DNA of 64,000 bases from Paracoccaceae bacterium (GTDB lineage Bacteria > Pseudomonadota > Alphaproteobacteria > Rhodobacterales > Rhodobacteraceae): contig JAGQRW010000004.1 of the NCBI GenBank assembly GCA_020425085.1, forward strand, positions 186,001-250,000. The letters are read 5' to 3'. Below the pieces are notes generated by a model. That model was not told where the DNA came from and searched no databases. It saw only the letters and a program-made list of their open reading frames with translations. Both the position numbers and the translations under genes were made by a program. Shown here piece by piece: positions 25,554 through 34,971 of the stretch; the stretch's first letter is position 1; the number at the start of each line of letters is the position of its first letter.

Positions 25554-27071
25554 TCAGTCGATATTGAGACGAACCAGTGAAATGCGGACATAATCCTGAC
25601 CGCCGCGTTTCAATATGATCGGCGCCAGCAATTCGGCGTTGGCATCCAGCGTTTTCGCCTGCTCAAGCAGTGCCGCATCTGTTGTTTCGGCGTTACGAAA
25701 AACGCCGGGCTGCATGAACAGGGCGCGCCCGGTGGCATGGGCATCGCTGAGAAACGCGAAATGGTGCGCCCCGCCGGCATGAAAAATCCGCATTGGTTTT
25801 ATGCCCTGCAACGCTGTGTCAAGATTGCCGGCGGGCGCCCAGCTTTCGGCCATGAAAAGATCGGTCTCGTTCCACAACCCGCGCGCCTCAAGCTGGTGGC
25901 GCAAATCGCCGTAATCGAACATCGACAGCGTGTAATCCCAGTCCGGCGGGCGGTCATAAAACCATCGTGTCAGAAACCCGGTATCGGCATGGATCACCAG
26001 CGCCATCAACGGCAACCAGATCAGCACGAGGAACCCCGCTGACCAGGCCAGAAATCGCCGCGCTAAGCTGGCCGAGCATTCCGCCAGCCATAGCCCGGCC
26101 AGCGGAAAGGCAAACTGCCAGCCCGGCATCGTCCAATGTGCGTGTGAGCGGTTGGAAACCAGATAGACATAGCCAAAAAACACCAGCGGCCCCAATGCCA
26201 CCAGCGCCAGCAAAAGGCGCTCGTCACGGATCGGCCTGCGAAATGCCTGAACCAGTGCCAGAACCGCGACGATCAGGGTTGGCGGCAACAGGAACAGCGC
26301 CTGCCCGAGCGTCATGAAGCTGATGTTTTTCAGACTGAAACCACCGCTGGCGCGGCTGCTGTGAAAGCTGAACGAGATCCAGTCGTGGTGCATATTCCAC
26401 CAGACTACCGGGATCAGGCCCACAAGACCTATTGCGGCCCCGATCCACGGCCCGAGTTGCAGGAACCAGCGCCGGCCCCGCCGGCTGGCCAGCATATAGA
26501 TCAGCACCCCGACCGGCAGCCAGGCCGCCTGATATTTTGATCCAAGCGCAAACGCCAGCGCCAGCCCGGTCCACACCCACCATATCAGCGGCGGTGTACC
26601 ATCGGATTTGGCGATCTTCACCAGAAACAGCCCCGCCACCGCCAGACCAAGGCTGAGGGTTCCGTCCGGCACTGCCAGAATACCGGCGGATACCAGGAAA
26701 AACGGCGCCATGGCGTACAGCAGCGACGTCCATAACCCGGCCCGCTGCCCGCCCAGTTCCCGCCCGGTCAAATACATCACCGCAGTGGTCGCAACCCCGG
26801 CAATCAGAAACGGTAACCGGTAGATCAGCTTGTCTTCCAGCCCGCTGAGATCAGCGAATATCACCGGCATCCAGAAGCTGATCGGCGGATGATCAAAAAA
26901 GCTGAGCGAGTATTCGCGCGACACCGCCACGGCATAAGCCTCATCGACGCCAAGCGGCAGGATCACCGCCAGCACAAGCTTGAATATCAGTGCGCCAAGG
27001 ATCACCTTCAGCAATATGCCGGGCACATCACTTTGGGCGATTTCGCCAGTGATTTCGGAAATGCGCGCCAT
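25554..27071 (-). CDS. Glycosyltransferase family 39-like membrane protein
   Basis: Polytopic GT-C glycosyltransferase of 505 aa with about 10-12 helices. The catalytic first loop has LGVDEAYAVAVS with the aspartate-glutamate pair, followed by FFDHPPISFWMPVIF, the ArnT/PMT-like signature. Such enzymes use polyprenyl-phosphate sugars to modify lipid A, glycans or proteins. The downstream end starts 8 bases after the start side of the GT2-GtrA gene: that gene's stop is at 27079 and this start is at 27071, so the pair probably forms one unit in which the GT2 enzyme makes the lipid-linked sugar donor. A related protein begins at 62647. Acceptor unknown. Confidence 0.87.
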   Translation of the reverse strand: MARISEITGEIAQSDVPGILLKVILGALIFKLVLAVILPLGVDEAYAVAVSREYSLSFFDHPPISFWMPVIFADLSGLEDKLIYRLPFLIAGVATTAVMYLTGRELGGQRAGLWTSLLYAMAPFFLVSAGILAVPDGTLSLGLAVAGLFLVKIAKSDGTPPLIWWVWTGLALAFALGSKYQAAWLPVGVLIYMLASRRGRRWFLQLGPWIGAAIGLVGLIPVVWWNMHHDWISFSFHSSRASGGFSLKNISFMTLGQALFLLPPTLIVAVLALVQAFRRPIRDERLLLALVALGPLVFFGYVYLVSNRSHAHWTMPGWQFAFPLAGLWLAECSASLARRFLAWSAGFLVLIWLPLMALVIHADTGFLTRWFYDRPPDWDYTLSMFDYGDLRHQLEARGLWNETDLFMAESWAPAGNLDTALQGIKPMRIFHAGGAHHFAFLSDAHATGRALFMQPGVFRNAETTDAALLEQAKTLDANAELLAPIILKRGGQDYVRISLVRLNID

Positions 27072-27078
27072 CGCGGCC

Positions 27079-28215
27079 TCAGGCTCGCCAGGTCACAAGT
27101 GCCGAGGCGACGAAATTCCAGAGCGCGCCAACGCTTGCCCCCAGAAATCCGGCAATGGCCCAATATGGCAGAACCGCATAGACCGCCGTCGCCACGCCGA
27201 CATTTGCCACCGCTCCCACCGAACAGACACCGTAAAACGACAACAGGCCGCGCAGGAACGCCATGCCACGCAATGACCGGTCCTTGTAGGTCAGCGCGTT
27301 GTTCAAAACGAAATTCGAAGTCATGGCAACCACCACCGCCACCGTCTGTGCCAATGCAAACGGCTCGGAAATCAGGCCAAGGGTCAGGCGCAGAACCAGC
27401 AAATGCACCGCCAGCCCGCTTAGCCCGACCAGCATGAACAGAATGAAACGGATGGAAACCAGCCCGCCGGTCAGACGAACCGCCAGCAGGCCCAGAAACT
27501 CCAGCGTCACCGCGCTGTCCATCTTGCTGATACCGTGCTGGCGTTCGCGGAAGGTAAAACCGATTTCCCTGACCTTCCACTGGCCCCGACTGGCGGACAG
27601 CATGTCGGCCAGGATCTTGAACCCCTGCTTTTGCAGGTCCAGAACCACGGCGTTGAAACTGCTGCGGCGCACCATGAAGAAACCGCTCATCGGGTCAGTG
27701 GCAGTGATTTTCAGCGCCCGGCGCGCCATTGAGGTGGCAAGATCGCTGCCCTTCTTGCGCATGGCCGACAACCCGGAACCAGCGGAACCATCTTCGACAT
27801 TGCGCGAAGCGATCACCAGATCCAGTTCAGGATCATCCTGCAGATGTTGCAGCATCACCGGCAGACGGCTTTCGTCATGCTGCAAATCCGCGTCCATCAC
27901 CGCAACGATCGGCGCCACCGAGGAAAGGATGCCCTCGATACAGGCACCCGCAAGACCACGCCGGCCGATCCGGTGGATCACCCTGACATCGGAACGTTCA
28001 CGGCCAAGGGCGCGCACCTCTTTGGCGGTCTGATCGGGGCTGTCGTCATCAACGAAAACCACTTCCCAGCGGATGTCCGCAAGCGCCTGATCCAGAAGCG
28101 TCACCAGCGGACGGATATTGTCCTTTTCGTTGAAGGTCGGCACAACGATGGTCAGTTCAGGGATTTCTGAATAGCTATGGCTGGCGGGCACGGGATTTCC
28201 GGTGGTTTGTAGCAT
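27079..28215 (-). CDS. Polyprenyl-phosphate glycosyltransferase (GT2) fused to GtrA
   Basis: A 378-aa protein. Residues about 20-240 form a DPM1-like GT2 domain: LTIVVPTFNEKDNIRPL, the donor-binding VVFVDDDSPDQT, the metal motif VAVMDADLQHDESRLP and the loop DPMSGFFMVRRS. Residues about 260-378 form a GtrA-type domain with four helices (RFILFMLVGLSGLAVHLLV to GASVGALWNFVASALVTWR). This architecture is common in enzymes that load a sugar onto polyprenyl phosphate and flip or anchor it. ATG 28215 (MLQTTGNPVP) is preferred over a codon at 28284. It is the upstream partner of the GT39-like gene 8 bases away. Confidence 0.9.
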   Translation of the reverse strand: MLQTTGNPVPASHSYSEIPELTIVVPTFNEKDNIRPLVTLLDQALADIRWEVVFVDDDSPDQTAKEVRALGRERSDVRVIHRIGRRGLAGACIEGILSSVAPIVAVMDADLQHDESRLPVMLQHLQDDPELDLVIASRNVEDGSAGSGLSAMRKKGSDLATSMARRALKITATDPMSGFFMVRRSSFNAVVLDLQKQGFKILADMLSASRGQWKVREIGFTFRERQHGISKMDSAVTLEFLGLLAVRLTGGLVSIRFILFMLVGLSGLAVHLLVLRLTLGLISEPFALAQTVAVVVAMTSNFVLNNALTYKDRSLRGMAFLRGLLSFYGVCSVGAVANVGVATAVYAVLPYWAIAGFLGASVGALWNFVASALVTWRA

Positions 28216-28393
28216 TTGCAGTCCAAATCCCCGAATTGCCTGGCGAAGGCAAGGAAATTCTCTGTTGTTGGCGGCGCAGAGCATTGCCAGAAACGCGTTT
28301 CCCTGCCATTGCGCACCGTTTCATGAGGTCTTTCATTGATCAGCGGGCTTGCCTATAAGGCAGCAAGACGACCGCATCGAAAGGGCATCTGCC

Positions 28394-28981
28394 ATGCGAA
28401 CCGCCAGAATTTCGCGCAAGACCGCCGAGACCGCAATCACGGTTGAACTCAACCTTGACGGCGACGGCAGCTATGACAATCAGACCGGCATCGGCTTTTT
28501 CGATCACATGCTGGACCAGTTGGCGCGTCATTCGCTGGTGGATCTGAAAATCCGTTGCACCGGCGATTTGCATATCGACAATCACCATAGTGTCGAGGAT
28601 ACCGGCATCGCCCTGGGTCAGGCGCTGGCCAAGGCACTTGGTGACAAGAAAGGCATCCGCCGTTACGGCTCCTGCCTGTTGCCGATGGATGAAGCACTGG
28701 TTCGTGCAGCACTTGACCTGTCGGGGCGACCGTTTCTGATGTGGAACCTGGATTTGCCAACCCAGAAGATCGGCAGTTTCGATACCGAACTGTTGCGCGA
28801 ATTCTTTACCGCATTGGCGATGAACGGCGGCATCACGCTGCATGTGGAAAAGCTGGCGGGTGAAAACAGCCACCACATTGCCGAAAGCGCCTTCAAGGCG
28901 GTGGCGCGGGCACTGCGCGATGCCATCGAACGCGATCCGCGCAAGGGCGATGCGATCCCGTCAACCAAGGGCATCCTCTGA
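28394..28981 (+). CDS. hisB: Imidazoleglycerol-phosphate dehydratase
   Basis: Sixth step of histidine synthesis: dehydration of imidazoleglycerol phosphate to imidazoleacetol phosphate. The 195-aa monofunctional form carries the manganese-binding motifs [27 protein letters not shown] and [18 protein letters not shown]. The ATG at 28394 ([15 protein letters not shown]) is the family start; upstream residues of the frame are not conserved. The next gene, hisH, begins one base after this stop, so translation is probably coupled. This is the first gene of the hisB-H-A-F-E cluster, transcribed divergently from the glycosyltransferase pair. Confidence 0.96.
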   Translation: MRTARISRKTAETAITVELNLDGDGSYDNQTGIGFFDHMLDQLARHSLVDLKIRCTGDLHIDNHHSVEDTGIALGQALAKALGDKKGIRRYGSCLLPMDEALVRAALDLSGRPFLMWNLDLPTQKIGSFDTELLREFFTALAMNGGITLHVEKLAGENSHHIAESAFKAVARALRDAIERDPRKGDAIPSTKGIL

Positions 28982-28982
28982 C

Positions 28983-29624
28983 GTGCCAACGGTAATTGTC
29001 GATTACAACAGCGGCAATCTGCACTCGGCCGCCAAAAGTTTTCTCAGGATGGCGGCTGAGGTTGATGCCGGGCCGGTGGTGGTTTCCTCGGATCCCGATA
29101 TCGTGGCTGGTGCTGATCGGATTGTTCTGCCCGGCGTCGGCGCATTTGCCGATTGCCGCAGCGGGCTGGCCAGCTATCATGGGCTGTTCGAGGCGATCGA
29201 AGACGCCGCAATCCGCCGGGCGGTGCCGTTTCTGGGGATCTGTGTCGGCATGCAGATGATGGCGAGCCGTGGGCTGGAACACGGGCTGGACACGCCGGGA
29301 TTTGACTGGATCAGGGGCGAGGTGGTGGCACTGGCCCCAACAGACCCGGCGCTGAAAATTCCGCATTTGGGCTGGAACGATCTGGTGATCGACCGGCCGC
29401 ACCCGGTTCTGAACGGCCTTCAAACCGGCGATCACGCCTATTTCGTGCATTCCTACCATCTTGCCGCCAGCAACCCGGCCGACCGTCTGGCGCATTGCAA
29501 TTACGGCGGCGAGGTCACAGCGGTGGTTGGCCGCGACAACCTTATCGGCACGCAGTTCCATCCGGAAAAAAGCCAGTCAACCGGGCTGCGGCTGATCGGC
29601 AATTTTCTGGAATGGAATCCCTGA
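28983..29624 (+). CDS. hisH: Imidazole glycerol phosphate synthase, glutaminase subunit
   Basis: Glutamine amidotransferase that releases ammonia and channels it to HisF. The 213-aa class I glutaminase has the triad C87 ([10 protein letters not shown]), H193 and E195 (QFHPEKSQ). The opening [20 protein letters not shown] places the start at GTG 28983, one base past the hisB stop, so it is probably translated by coupling with hisB. Its partner hisF lies about 2.2 kb downstream, after hisA. A reverse-strand gene follows 3 bases after its stop. Confidence 0.95.
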   Translation: MPTVIVDYNSGNLHSAAKSFLRMAAEVDAGPVVVSSDPDIVAGADRIVLPGVGAFADCRSGLASYHGLFEAIEDAAIRRAVPFLGICVGMQMMASRGLEHGLDTPGFDWIRGEVVALAPTDPALKIPHLGWNDLVIDRPHPVLNGLQTGDHAYFVHSYHLAASNPADRLAHCNYGGEVTAVVGRDNLIGTQFHPEKSQSTGLRLIGNFLEWNP

Positions 29625-29627
29625 AGG

Positions 29628-30014
29628 TTATTTCAGCCGCTTCCAGGTCTGTTTGGAACACAGCAATCCGCCTGCAATACAGCCGCGCATGTATAGCGTA
29701 TCACCCGCCAGTTCTATCTTGCCGATATAGATCTTGTTGTTGGAGGGGCGCCAGACGCTGCCTTCGTAGGAATTATCGCCGTTCGGCACCATGTCGATCA
29801 CCAGCATCTTGCCGATATTCGGGGATTTGTACTCACCCTGATCATTGAAGGTATGGGCGATCACCCCGCAAACCTTCACGCCGCCACAAGGCGCAATATC
29901 AACATGGGCATATGCCCCGTCATCCACCTGCGTTTTCCATGTTCCGATCATCGGATCGGCCGCAAATGCCGGGCTGGCCAGCATCATTGCCACTGCAATC
30001 ATAAGTTTTTTCAT
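29628..30014 (-). CDS. DUF2147-like exported protein
   Basis: A 128-aa exported protein with a signal peptide (MKKLMIAVAMMLASPAFA, cleavage after AFA). The mature part begins DPMIGTWKTQVDDGAYAHV and contains PCGGVKVCGVIAH and the end IAGGLLCSKQTWKRL, a DUF2147-like beta protein of unknown role. Four cysteines suggest periplasmic disulfides. ATG 30014 is preferred because GGAGG lies 6 bases upstream. It is inserted antisense inside the his cluster, between hisH and hisA. Confidence 0.82.
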   Translation of the reverse strand: MKKLMIAVAMMLASPAFAADPMIGTWKTQVDDGAYAHVDIAPCGGVKVCGVIAHTFNDQGEYKSPNIGKMLVIDMVPNGDNSYEGSVWRPSNNKIYIGKIELAGDTLYMRGCIAGGLLCSKQTWKRLK

Positions 30015-30146
30015 CACTTCCTCCGTTGTTTGTCTGACTGTCACGCGTTTGCTTGATTCAGGCAAGCAATTCGTCGCGGCATCACAGCCTTGGCAATTCA
30101 CCGCTCATATGCTTAACAGCAGCCAGCCAGCAAAAGGACACCACCT

Positions 30147-30869
30147 ATGATCCTCTATCCCGCCATCGACCTCAAGGACGGCCAGTGCGTGCGTCTGTTA
30201 AGGGGCGATATGGGCAAATCCACGGTGTTCAGCGACGACCCCGCCGCGCAGGCACGGGCGTTTCAGGATGCGGGTTGTGAATGGCTGCATATGGTCGATC
30301 TCAACGGCGCATTCGCCGGTCAGCCGGTCAACGCCGAGGCAGTCACCGCAATCCTTGCCGCCCTCAGCATCCCGGCGCAACTTGGCGGTGGTATTCGCGA
30401 TCTCAAGACCATCGAAATGTGGCTGGCCAAGGGCCTTCAGCGCGTGATCCTTGGTACGGTGGCGGTGGAAAACCCTGATCTCGTGCGCGAGGCGGCGCAT
30501 CTGTTCCCGGGTCAGGTCGCGGTTGGCATCGACGCCAGAAACGGCAAGGTCGCAACCAAGGGCTGGGCCGAGGAAACCAATGTGATGGTCACCGACCTTG
30601 CACGCCGGTTCGAGGATGCTGGCGTTGCGGCCATCATATATACCGACATAAACCGCGACGGCGCGATGCAGGGGCCGAACATCAAGGAGACTGCCGATCT
30701 GGCGCGGGCGGTTTCGATCCCGGTGATCGCTTCGGGCGGGGTTTCCTCGATTGCCGATCTCAAGGCGCTGAAGGAATGTGGCGCGCCGCTGAACGGTGCA
30801 ATTTCGGGACGGGCAATTTACGATGGGAAAATTGATTTGGTTCAGGCACTGGCAGCCTTGCGCGATTGA
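30147..30869 (+). CDS. hisA: Phosphoribosylformimino-AICAR-P isomerase
   Basis: Amadori-type isomerase converting ProFAR to PRFAR, fourth step of histidine synthesis. The 240-aa TIM barrel has the catalytic aspartates in [15 protein letters not shown] (D8) and [16 protein letters not shown], with the phosphate loops [12 protein letters not shown] and [12 protein letters not shown]. An AAAGGA ribosome site lies 8 bases before the ATG. The 3' end overlaps a reverse-strand membrane gene by 28 bases. Confidence 0.96.
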   Translation: MILYPAIDLKDGQCVRLLRGDMGKSTVFSDDPAAQARAFQDAGCEWLHMVDLNGAFAGQPVNAEAVTAILAALSIPAQLGGGIRDLKTIEMWLAKGLQRVILGTVAVENPDLVREAAHLFPGQVAVGIDARNGKVATKGWAEETNVMVTDLARRFEDAGVAAIIYTDINRDGAMQGPNIKETADLARAVSIPVIASGGVSSIADLKALKECGAPLNGAISGRAIYDGKIDLVQALAALRD

Positions 30870-31768
30870 TCTGAACCAGACCTTGCTGCCCGCCACAACA
30901 GCAAAAGCCACCAGCTAAGTGACAGCGGAACCGTCAGAAACACCACCACGATATGCCCCGACAGCGCACCTATGTTTTCCCAGACCGGCACCACGATCAG
31001 GGCGGTGATCGCAGGTGCAAGCGGAAACAGCAGATGCCGCCAAACGGGTGCGGGCCGGCCGAACGTCACCGGTCCCGCCCCGCCCAACCGCCGCATCGCC
31101 CAAAGCGTCAGCAGAACCACCAGCGGAAAGGCCAGCCGCACGGGCCGGGGATCTGCGGCCGATTTGGCAAGCCAGACGGTTAGCGCAATCATTGGCACGA
31201 ACATCAGGACCAGAGTGGGTGGGCGCGGCACCTGCCCGATCCGATCCAATAGAAGATGTGCCGCTGGCACCACAAAAGCAACGCCCGCCAGATAAAACAG
31301 CACCAGATCGCCGGCGGGCATGGTGCCTCGCTCGCTCGGCCAGAAACTGGCGAAGGTTGCGCCGAACATACCCAGCAAGACCAGCGCCAGAAGATGTCGC
31401 CAGAGCGGCCAGAATGGTGCAACCCGCCCCAAGCCAAAGATGCAAACGCTGGTGATCAGCGCGTGCCACGCCATCGAAGTCCAGATCAGTTGGAAAGGAA
31501 ATGCCAGATATAGCTCGTCAACGACCACCCCTTCGATCAGATATCCCATCAGGACGCCACCCAGAAATACCGCGCGGATACCGCTTATACCACTCAGGGC
31601 GACCACCGACAGAACCACCGCCGAAGCAAGCGCATAGGCAATCCAGGTGACAAGCCAGACGCCCGGGGTAAGATCAGACGGTGGTGCCGACCAAAAGAAG
31701 TTCTCCGATCCCCAGACCGCAATCAGCCCAAGGCTGAGCGATGCCAGAATGTAACGGACTGTCTCGAT
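30842..31768 (-). CDS. Polytopic membrane protein of unknown function, probable non-ATG start
   Basis: A 308-codon frame encoding about eight or nine hydrophobic helices (for example [51 protein letters not shown]). I recognise no family. The frame is open up to a TAG near 31795, but it contains no ATG, GTG or TTG in the first 50 codons, although those codons encode a convincing first helix ([16 protein letters not shown]). A perfect AAGGAGG (31782-31776) lies 7 bases before an in-frame ATC at 31768, so I place the start there. GTG 31618 is the first standard start but would delete that helix. The gene is antisense inside the his cluster, between hisA and hisF, and overlaps hisA by 28 bases. 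Confidence 0.68.
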   Translation of the reverse strand: METVRYILASLSLGLIAVWGSENFFWSAPPSDLTPGVWLVTWIAYALASAVVLSVVALSGISGIRAVFLGGVLMGYLIEGVVVDELYLAFPFQLIWTSMAWHALITSVCIFGLGRVAPFWPLWRHLLALVLLGMFGATFASFWPSERGTMPAGDLVLFYLAGVAFVVPAAHLLLDRIGQVPRPPTLVLMFVPMIALTVWLAKSAADPRPVRLAFPLVVLLTLWAMRRLGGAGPVTFGRPAPVWRHLLFPLAPAITALIVVPVWENIGALSGHIVVVFLTVPLSLSWWLLLLWRAARSGSDQSRKAASA

Positions 31769-31863
31769 ACCCCTGCCTCCTTGGCGATTTATGGCAGTCT
31801 AGCATAGAAAAAGCACTGAACAGAGGGCTTTTCCTTTTGGCGGCAACGGCCTAAAGGTGATCC

Positions 31864-32622
31864 ATGCTGAAAACCCGCATCATCCCCTGCCTTGACGTGA
31901 AAGATGGCCGTGTGGTCAAGGGCGTCAATTTCGTCGATCTGATTGACGCCGGTGATCCGGTCGAGGCAGCGCGTGCCTATGACGCCGCCGGTGCCGATGA
32001 ACTGTGTTTTCTCGACATCAACGCCAGTTTTGAAAACCGCGCCACCATGTACGATCTGGCCACCCGAACCGCCGAACAATGTTTCATGCCCTTGACCATC
32101 GGTGGCGGTGTGCGCACGCCTGAAGACGTGCGCGCGTTGCTGTTGGCAGGGGCCGACAAGGTAAGCTTCAACTCCGCCGCGGTTGCCAACCCAGAGGTGA
32201 TCGCACAATCCGCAAATAAATTCGGCAATCAGTGCATCGTCGTCGCCATTGACGCCAAAACTGTCAGCCCCGGCAAATGGCAGATTTTCACCCATGGCGG
32301 CCGTCGTGCCACCGGTATTGACGCGGTGGAATTTGCGCGAATGGTCGAAAGCAAGGGTGCGGGGGAGATTTTACTGACCTCGATGGACCGGGACGGCACA
32401 CGCTCGGGCTTCAACCTGCCACTGACCCGCGCCATTGCCGATGCGGTGCGAATTCCGGTGATCGCCTCGGGTGGGGTTGGCACCCTTCAGCATCTGGTCG
32501 AAGGCGTGACCGAAGGCCATGCCAGCGCCGTTCTTGCCGCCTCGATCTTTCACTTTGGCGATTATACCATCCACGAAGCCAAGGAATACATGCAACAAGC
32601 CGGAATCGAGATGCGACTGTGA
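31864..32622 (+). CDS. hisF: Imidazole glycerol phosphate synthase, cyclase subunit
   Basis: Cyclase partner of HisH; makes imidazoleglycerol phosphate and AICAR from PRFAR and ammonia. The 252-aa TIM barrel has the catalytic aspartates in [18 protein letters not shown] (D11) and [16 protein letters not shown], with [17 protein letters not shown] and [12 protein letters not shown] as phosphate loops. An AAAGGTG site precedes the ATG. The stop overlaps the hisE start (GTGA), so the two are translationally coupled. Confidence 0.97.
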   Translation: MLKTRIIPCLDVKDGRVVKGVNFVDLIDAGDPVEAARAYDAAGADELCFLDINASFENRATMYDLATRTAEQCFMPLTIGGGVRTPEDVRALLLAGADKVSFNSAAVANPEVIAQSANKFGNQCIVVAIDAKTVSPGKWQIFTHGGRRATGIDAVEFARMVESKGAGEILLTSMDRDGTRSGFNLPLTRAIADAVRIPVIASGGVGTLQHLVEGVTEGHASAVLAASIFHFGDYTIHEAKEYMQQAGIEMRL

Positions 32623-32930
32623 CCGATACCCTGACCCGACTGGCCCAGACCATAAGAAGCCGCAAATCGGCGGATCCTGAAACCTCATGGACGGCGCAGC
32701 TATTGGCAAAAGGCCCGGCCAAATGTGCCGAAAAGTTTGGCGAAGAGGCAATCGAGGCGATCATCGCCGCCGCCAAGGGCGACAGGCAAAACCTCACCGC
32801 CGAGGCTGCCGATGTGTTATATCACTTGCTGGTAATGCTCGAAGCCTCAGGCGTCGACCTTGCCGATGTCTATGCCGAACTGGAACGGCGCGAAACCCGT
32901 TCAGGCATTGCGGAAAAAGCCGCCCGCTAA
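32619..32930 (+). CDS. hisE: Phosphoribosyl-ATP pyrophosphatase
   Basis: Second step of histidine synthesis, hydrolysing PR-ATP to PR-AMP. The 103-aa MazG-like protein shows [33 protein letters not shown]-type helices split here as [10 protein letters not shown] and [10 protein letters not shown], followed by [17 protein letters not shown]. It starts at GTG 32619 inside the hisF stop (GTGA), a 4-base overlap. hisI is not adjacent. The stop overlaps the convergent glycosyltransferase-like gene by 4 bases. Confidence 0.95.
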   Translation: MTDTLTRLAQTIRSRKSADPETSWTAQLLAKGPAKCAEKFGEEAIEAIIAAAKGDRQNLTAEAADVLYHLLVMLEASGVDLADVYAELERRETRSGIAEKAAR

Positions 32931-33925
32931 CGCATCCACAACTTGTTTGATTTGATGATATTGCGGATTTTCTGTTCCTTGGTCGGCAGATCATCACGAT
33001 CAAACAGCGCCCTGACCTTATGGCCGCGTGCCTGATATATCATCTTCTTGAACGGCTCATACTGTTTCAGAACCTTCTTGATGCGGTTCGGTGCCACCAC
33101 CTCTTCCAGCACCCGCACCACCTCATCGCTTTCGCGGGCGTATAGCAGCGGCATCAGTCGCCAGTGGCAGGTAACTTCGCCATCCAGCAGACCCGACGGC
33201 AAAACATCGCGCCCGCCGCCAAGGGCGTGGATCACCAACGGCAACGCCACCTGATCAAGCCACGGATCAAGCGACTGGCAAATCAGTTCCTCGGGCGGGT
33301 TGTCGCGGATTTCCAACGCGTATTCCAGGAACTTCTGGCCGAATTCATGCGGACATCGGTAATAGAAATAACCGGCATTGAAATAGGAATACCGCTCCCA
33401 ATACTCATCCGGCTGGGTAAGATCGAGCGAGCTTTCAAAATCCAGCCCGAACCGATCATAAAGCGATTTCCAGGTGGCGGCATATCCGGGACCGTAAAGT
33501 TCGATCACTGGCCAGGTGCCTTCTCGCTTCATCGAGGCCGAGGGGCGGCTGAAATCAAACGGCACCCGCGAAAGATCTCCGGTGAATAGTGTGTCGGTAT
33601 CGAAAAACACAAAGGGTTCGCCCTTGGGCAGTGCCATCAGCCCCTCGATCTTGTTGCCATAGGGGTATTCACTGCCGAAATGCCGCGATTCAAACGGCAC
33701 GATTTCAGCCCCGAGTTCCTTCAGCAGCGTGCGAACCTCGCCATTATTGATGCCGGGGTTACGCTCCCATCTGGGACCGGGTTGCGGTTCGCCGAAATAA
33801 AGTCTGGCGTTCAGTCCGGGACTGGAATGCTTGAGCGATGCCGCCAGAATGATCGCTTCGAACTGCAACCGCCCGCCTTGGGCAATGGCAAAGATGTTGA
33901 AATTCTGCGCTGATCCCTGTGCCAT
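32927..33925 (-). CDS. Putative glycosyltransferase (GT-A-like, DTD motif)
   Basis: A 332-aa cytoplasmic protein. The N-terminus [21 protein letters not shown] and the metal-type motif [17 protein letters not shown] look like a GT-A nucleotide-sugar transferase of the GT8-like kind. [20 protein letters not shown] and [21 protein letters not shown] would form the acceptor half. The C-terminal 80 residues are basic ([21 protein letters not shown]). I cannot name the sugar or the acceptor. The start is uncertain: ATG 33925 is used, and an in-frame TTG at 33937 also has an upstream purine-rich stretch. It is convergent with hisE. Confidence 0.72.
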   Translation of the reverse strand: MAQGSAQNFNIFAIAQGGRLQFEAIILAASLKHSSPGLNARLYFGEPQPGPRWERNPGINNGEVRTLLKELGAEIVPFESRHFGSEYPYGNKIEGLMALPKGEPFVFFDTDTLFTGDLSRVPFDFSRPSASMKREGTWPVIELYGPGYAATWKSLYDRFGLDFESSLDLTQPDEYWERYSYFNAGYFYYRCPHEFGQKFLEYALEIRDNPPEELICQSLDPWLDQVALPLVIHALGGGRDVLPSGLLDGEVTCHWRLMPLLYARESDEVVRVLEEVVAPNRIKKVLKQYEPFKKMIYQARGHKVRALFDRDDLPTKEQKIRNIIKSNKLWMR

Positions 33926-33937
33926 CTGCCCGGCCAA

Positions 33938-34249
33938 TCCGTTTTTTCCCCTTTCTAGCCGGTTTCTCAGCCGCCGTCACCAGATGCTGGAGCCGATGCA
34001 CGGATTTTTCGAGAACCGGGCTTTGGCGCCGAATTCTGGCAATGCGCACTGGCCGGGCAGGTGTGACAGCAATCGGGTTGTTTATCGTTTCCTGTCTGAG
34101 GAAAAAAATGTCCTGTTTGTTGGATTGACTACGAAAATAGGGCTTAACACCATCCCTGAGTTCCCGTAGTATCGATTCATTACGGACGACAAGGGCGAAG
34201 GATTCGCGGACAACCAGTTGTTCAAGAAAATTTGAGGGAATTTAGCAAT
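33938..34249. other. 312-base gap between divergent genes
   Basis: No gene is supportable. It should carry the promoters of the glycosyltransferase-like gene (leftward) and the VPLPA lectin (rightward). GAGGG 11 bases before the lectin ATG is the only signal I can point to. Confidence 0.5.
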
Positions 34250-34825
34250 ATGCTCAGAATCACACTTGCCGCAGCAGCGGTCTGCGCCGCATCCGGCATC
34301 GCCAACGCAGCACCAGTCCAGTGGACAAGCGGCGCGGGTGCCAACAATCACTGGTATGAGTTCGTCACCGCTGCGCTCAATCCGACGGCGGCGGAAACTG
34401 CCGCCGAAAGCAGCAACTATCTTGGTATGGACGGCTATCTGGCCACCATTACCTCGTCGCTGGAACAAGCGTTCCTGACCTCCATTCGCCCCGACAACGC
34501 CCGCTACCTCATCGGTGCTTCAGACCGCGATAACGAAGGCGTGTTCAAATGGATCGGTGGACCGGAAGAAGGTCAGACTCTGAGCTATTCCAACTGGTCG
34601 CAAGGTGAGCCGAACGATTTTGGCACGGGCGAAGATTATGCGGTTGCCTGGTGGTTCAAGTGGAACCATGGCGACGTTTGGAACGATGTGTCCGATAAAG
34701 GTAAGTTTTCCTACCTCGTGGAATACAGCACAAGTCCCGCAGTGGTTCCTCTGCCCGCAGGCCTGCCGCTGTTGCTGGGTGGACTCGCCCTGCTTGGGCT
34801 GGCAGGACGCCGCCGCCGCGGCTGA
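34250..34825 (+). CDS. C-type lectin-like protein with VPLPA-CTERM sorting signal
   Basis: A 191-aa exported surface protein. Residues 1-20 are a signal peptide ending IANA. Residues about 23-160 form a C-type lectin-like domain: GYLATITSSLEQAFLTS, WIGGPEEGQTLSYSNWSQGE, the sugar/calcium motif E120-P-N and the later W144-N-D. EPN is the mannose-type version of this motif in known lectins. The tail is VPLPA (166-170), a hydrophobic helix GLPLLLGGLALLGLA and a final RRRRG, the tripartite sorting signal handled by an exosortase-type enzyme in Rhodobacterales. The exosortase is not in this window. The gene precedes the two giant exported-protein genes on the same strand. Confidence 0.88.
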   Translation: MLRITLAAAAVCAASGIANAAPVQWTSGAGANNHWYEFVTAALNPTAAETAAESSNYLGMDGYLATITSSLEQAFLTSIRPDNARYLIGASDRDNEGVFKWIGGPEEGQTLSYSNWSQGEPNDFGTGEDYAVAWWFKWNHGDVWNDVSDKGKFSYLVEYSTSPAVVPLPAGLPLLLGGLALLGLAGRRRRG

Positions 34826-34971
34826 ATCCAAAAAGACACTGGAAATCGGAAATGGCGGCCGCTGCGATCAGCAGGGGCCGTCTTGCTGTTGTCTGCGCCG
34901 CTATGGCACACCGGGTCACAACCTAAAAATCTTGCCACAATCAGGCGATTGCCCTTAGGCTGATTGCCGAT

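Noticed and set aside
34166-34178. GTAGTATCGATTC resembles the outer arm of the MarR operator at 5167-5179 (12 of 13)
   Set aside because: Only a single half-site with no inverted partner; likely chance.
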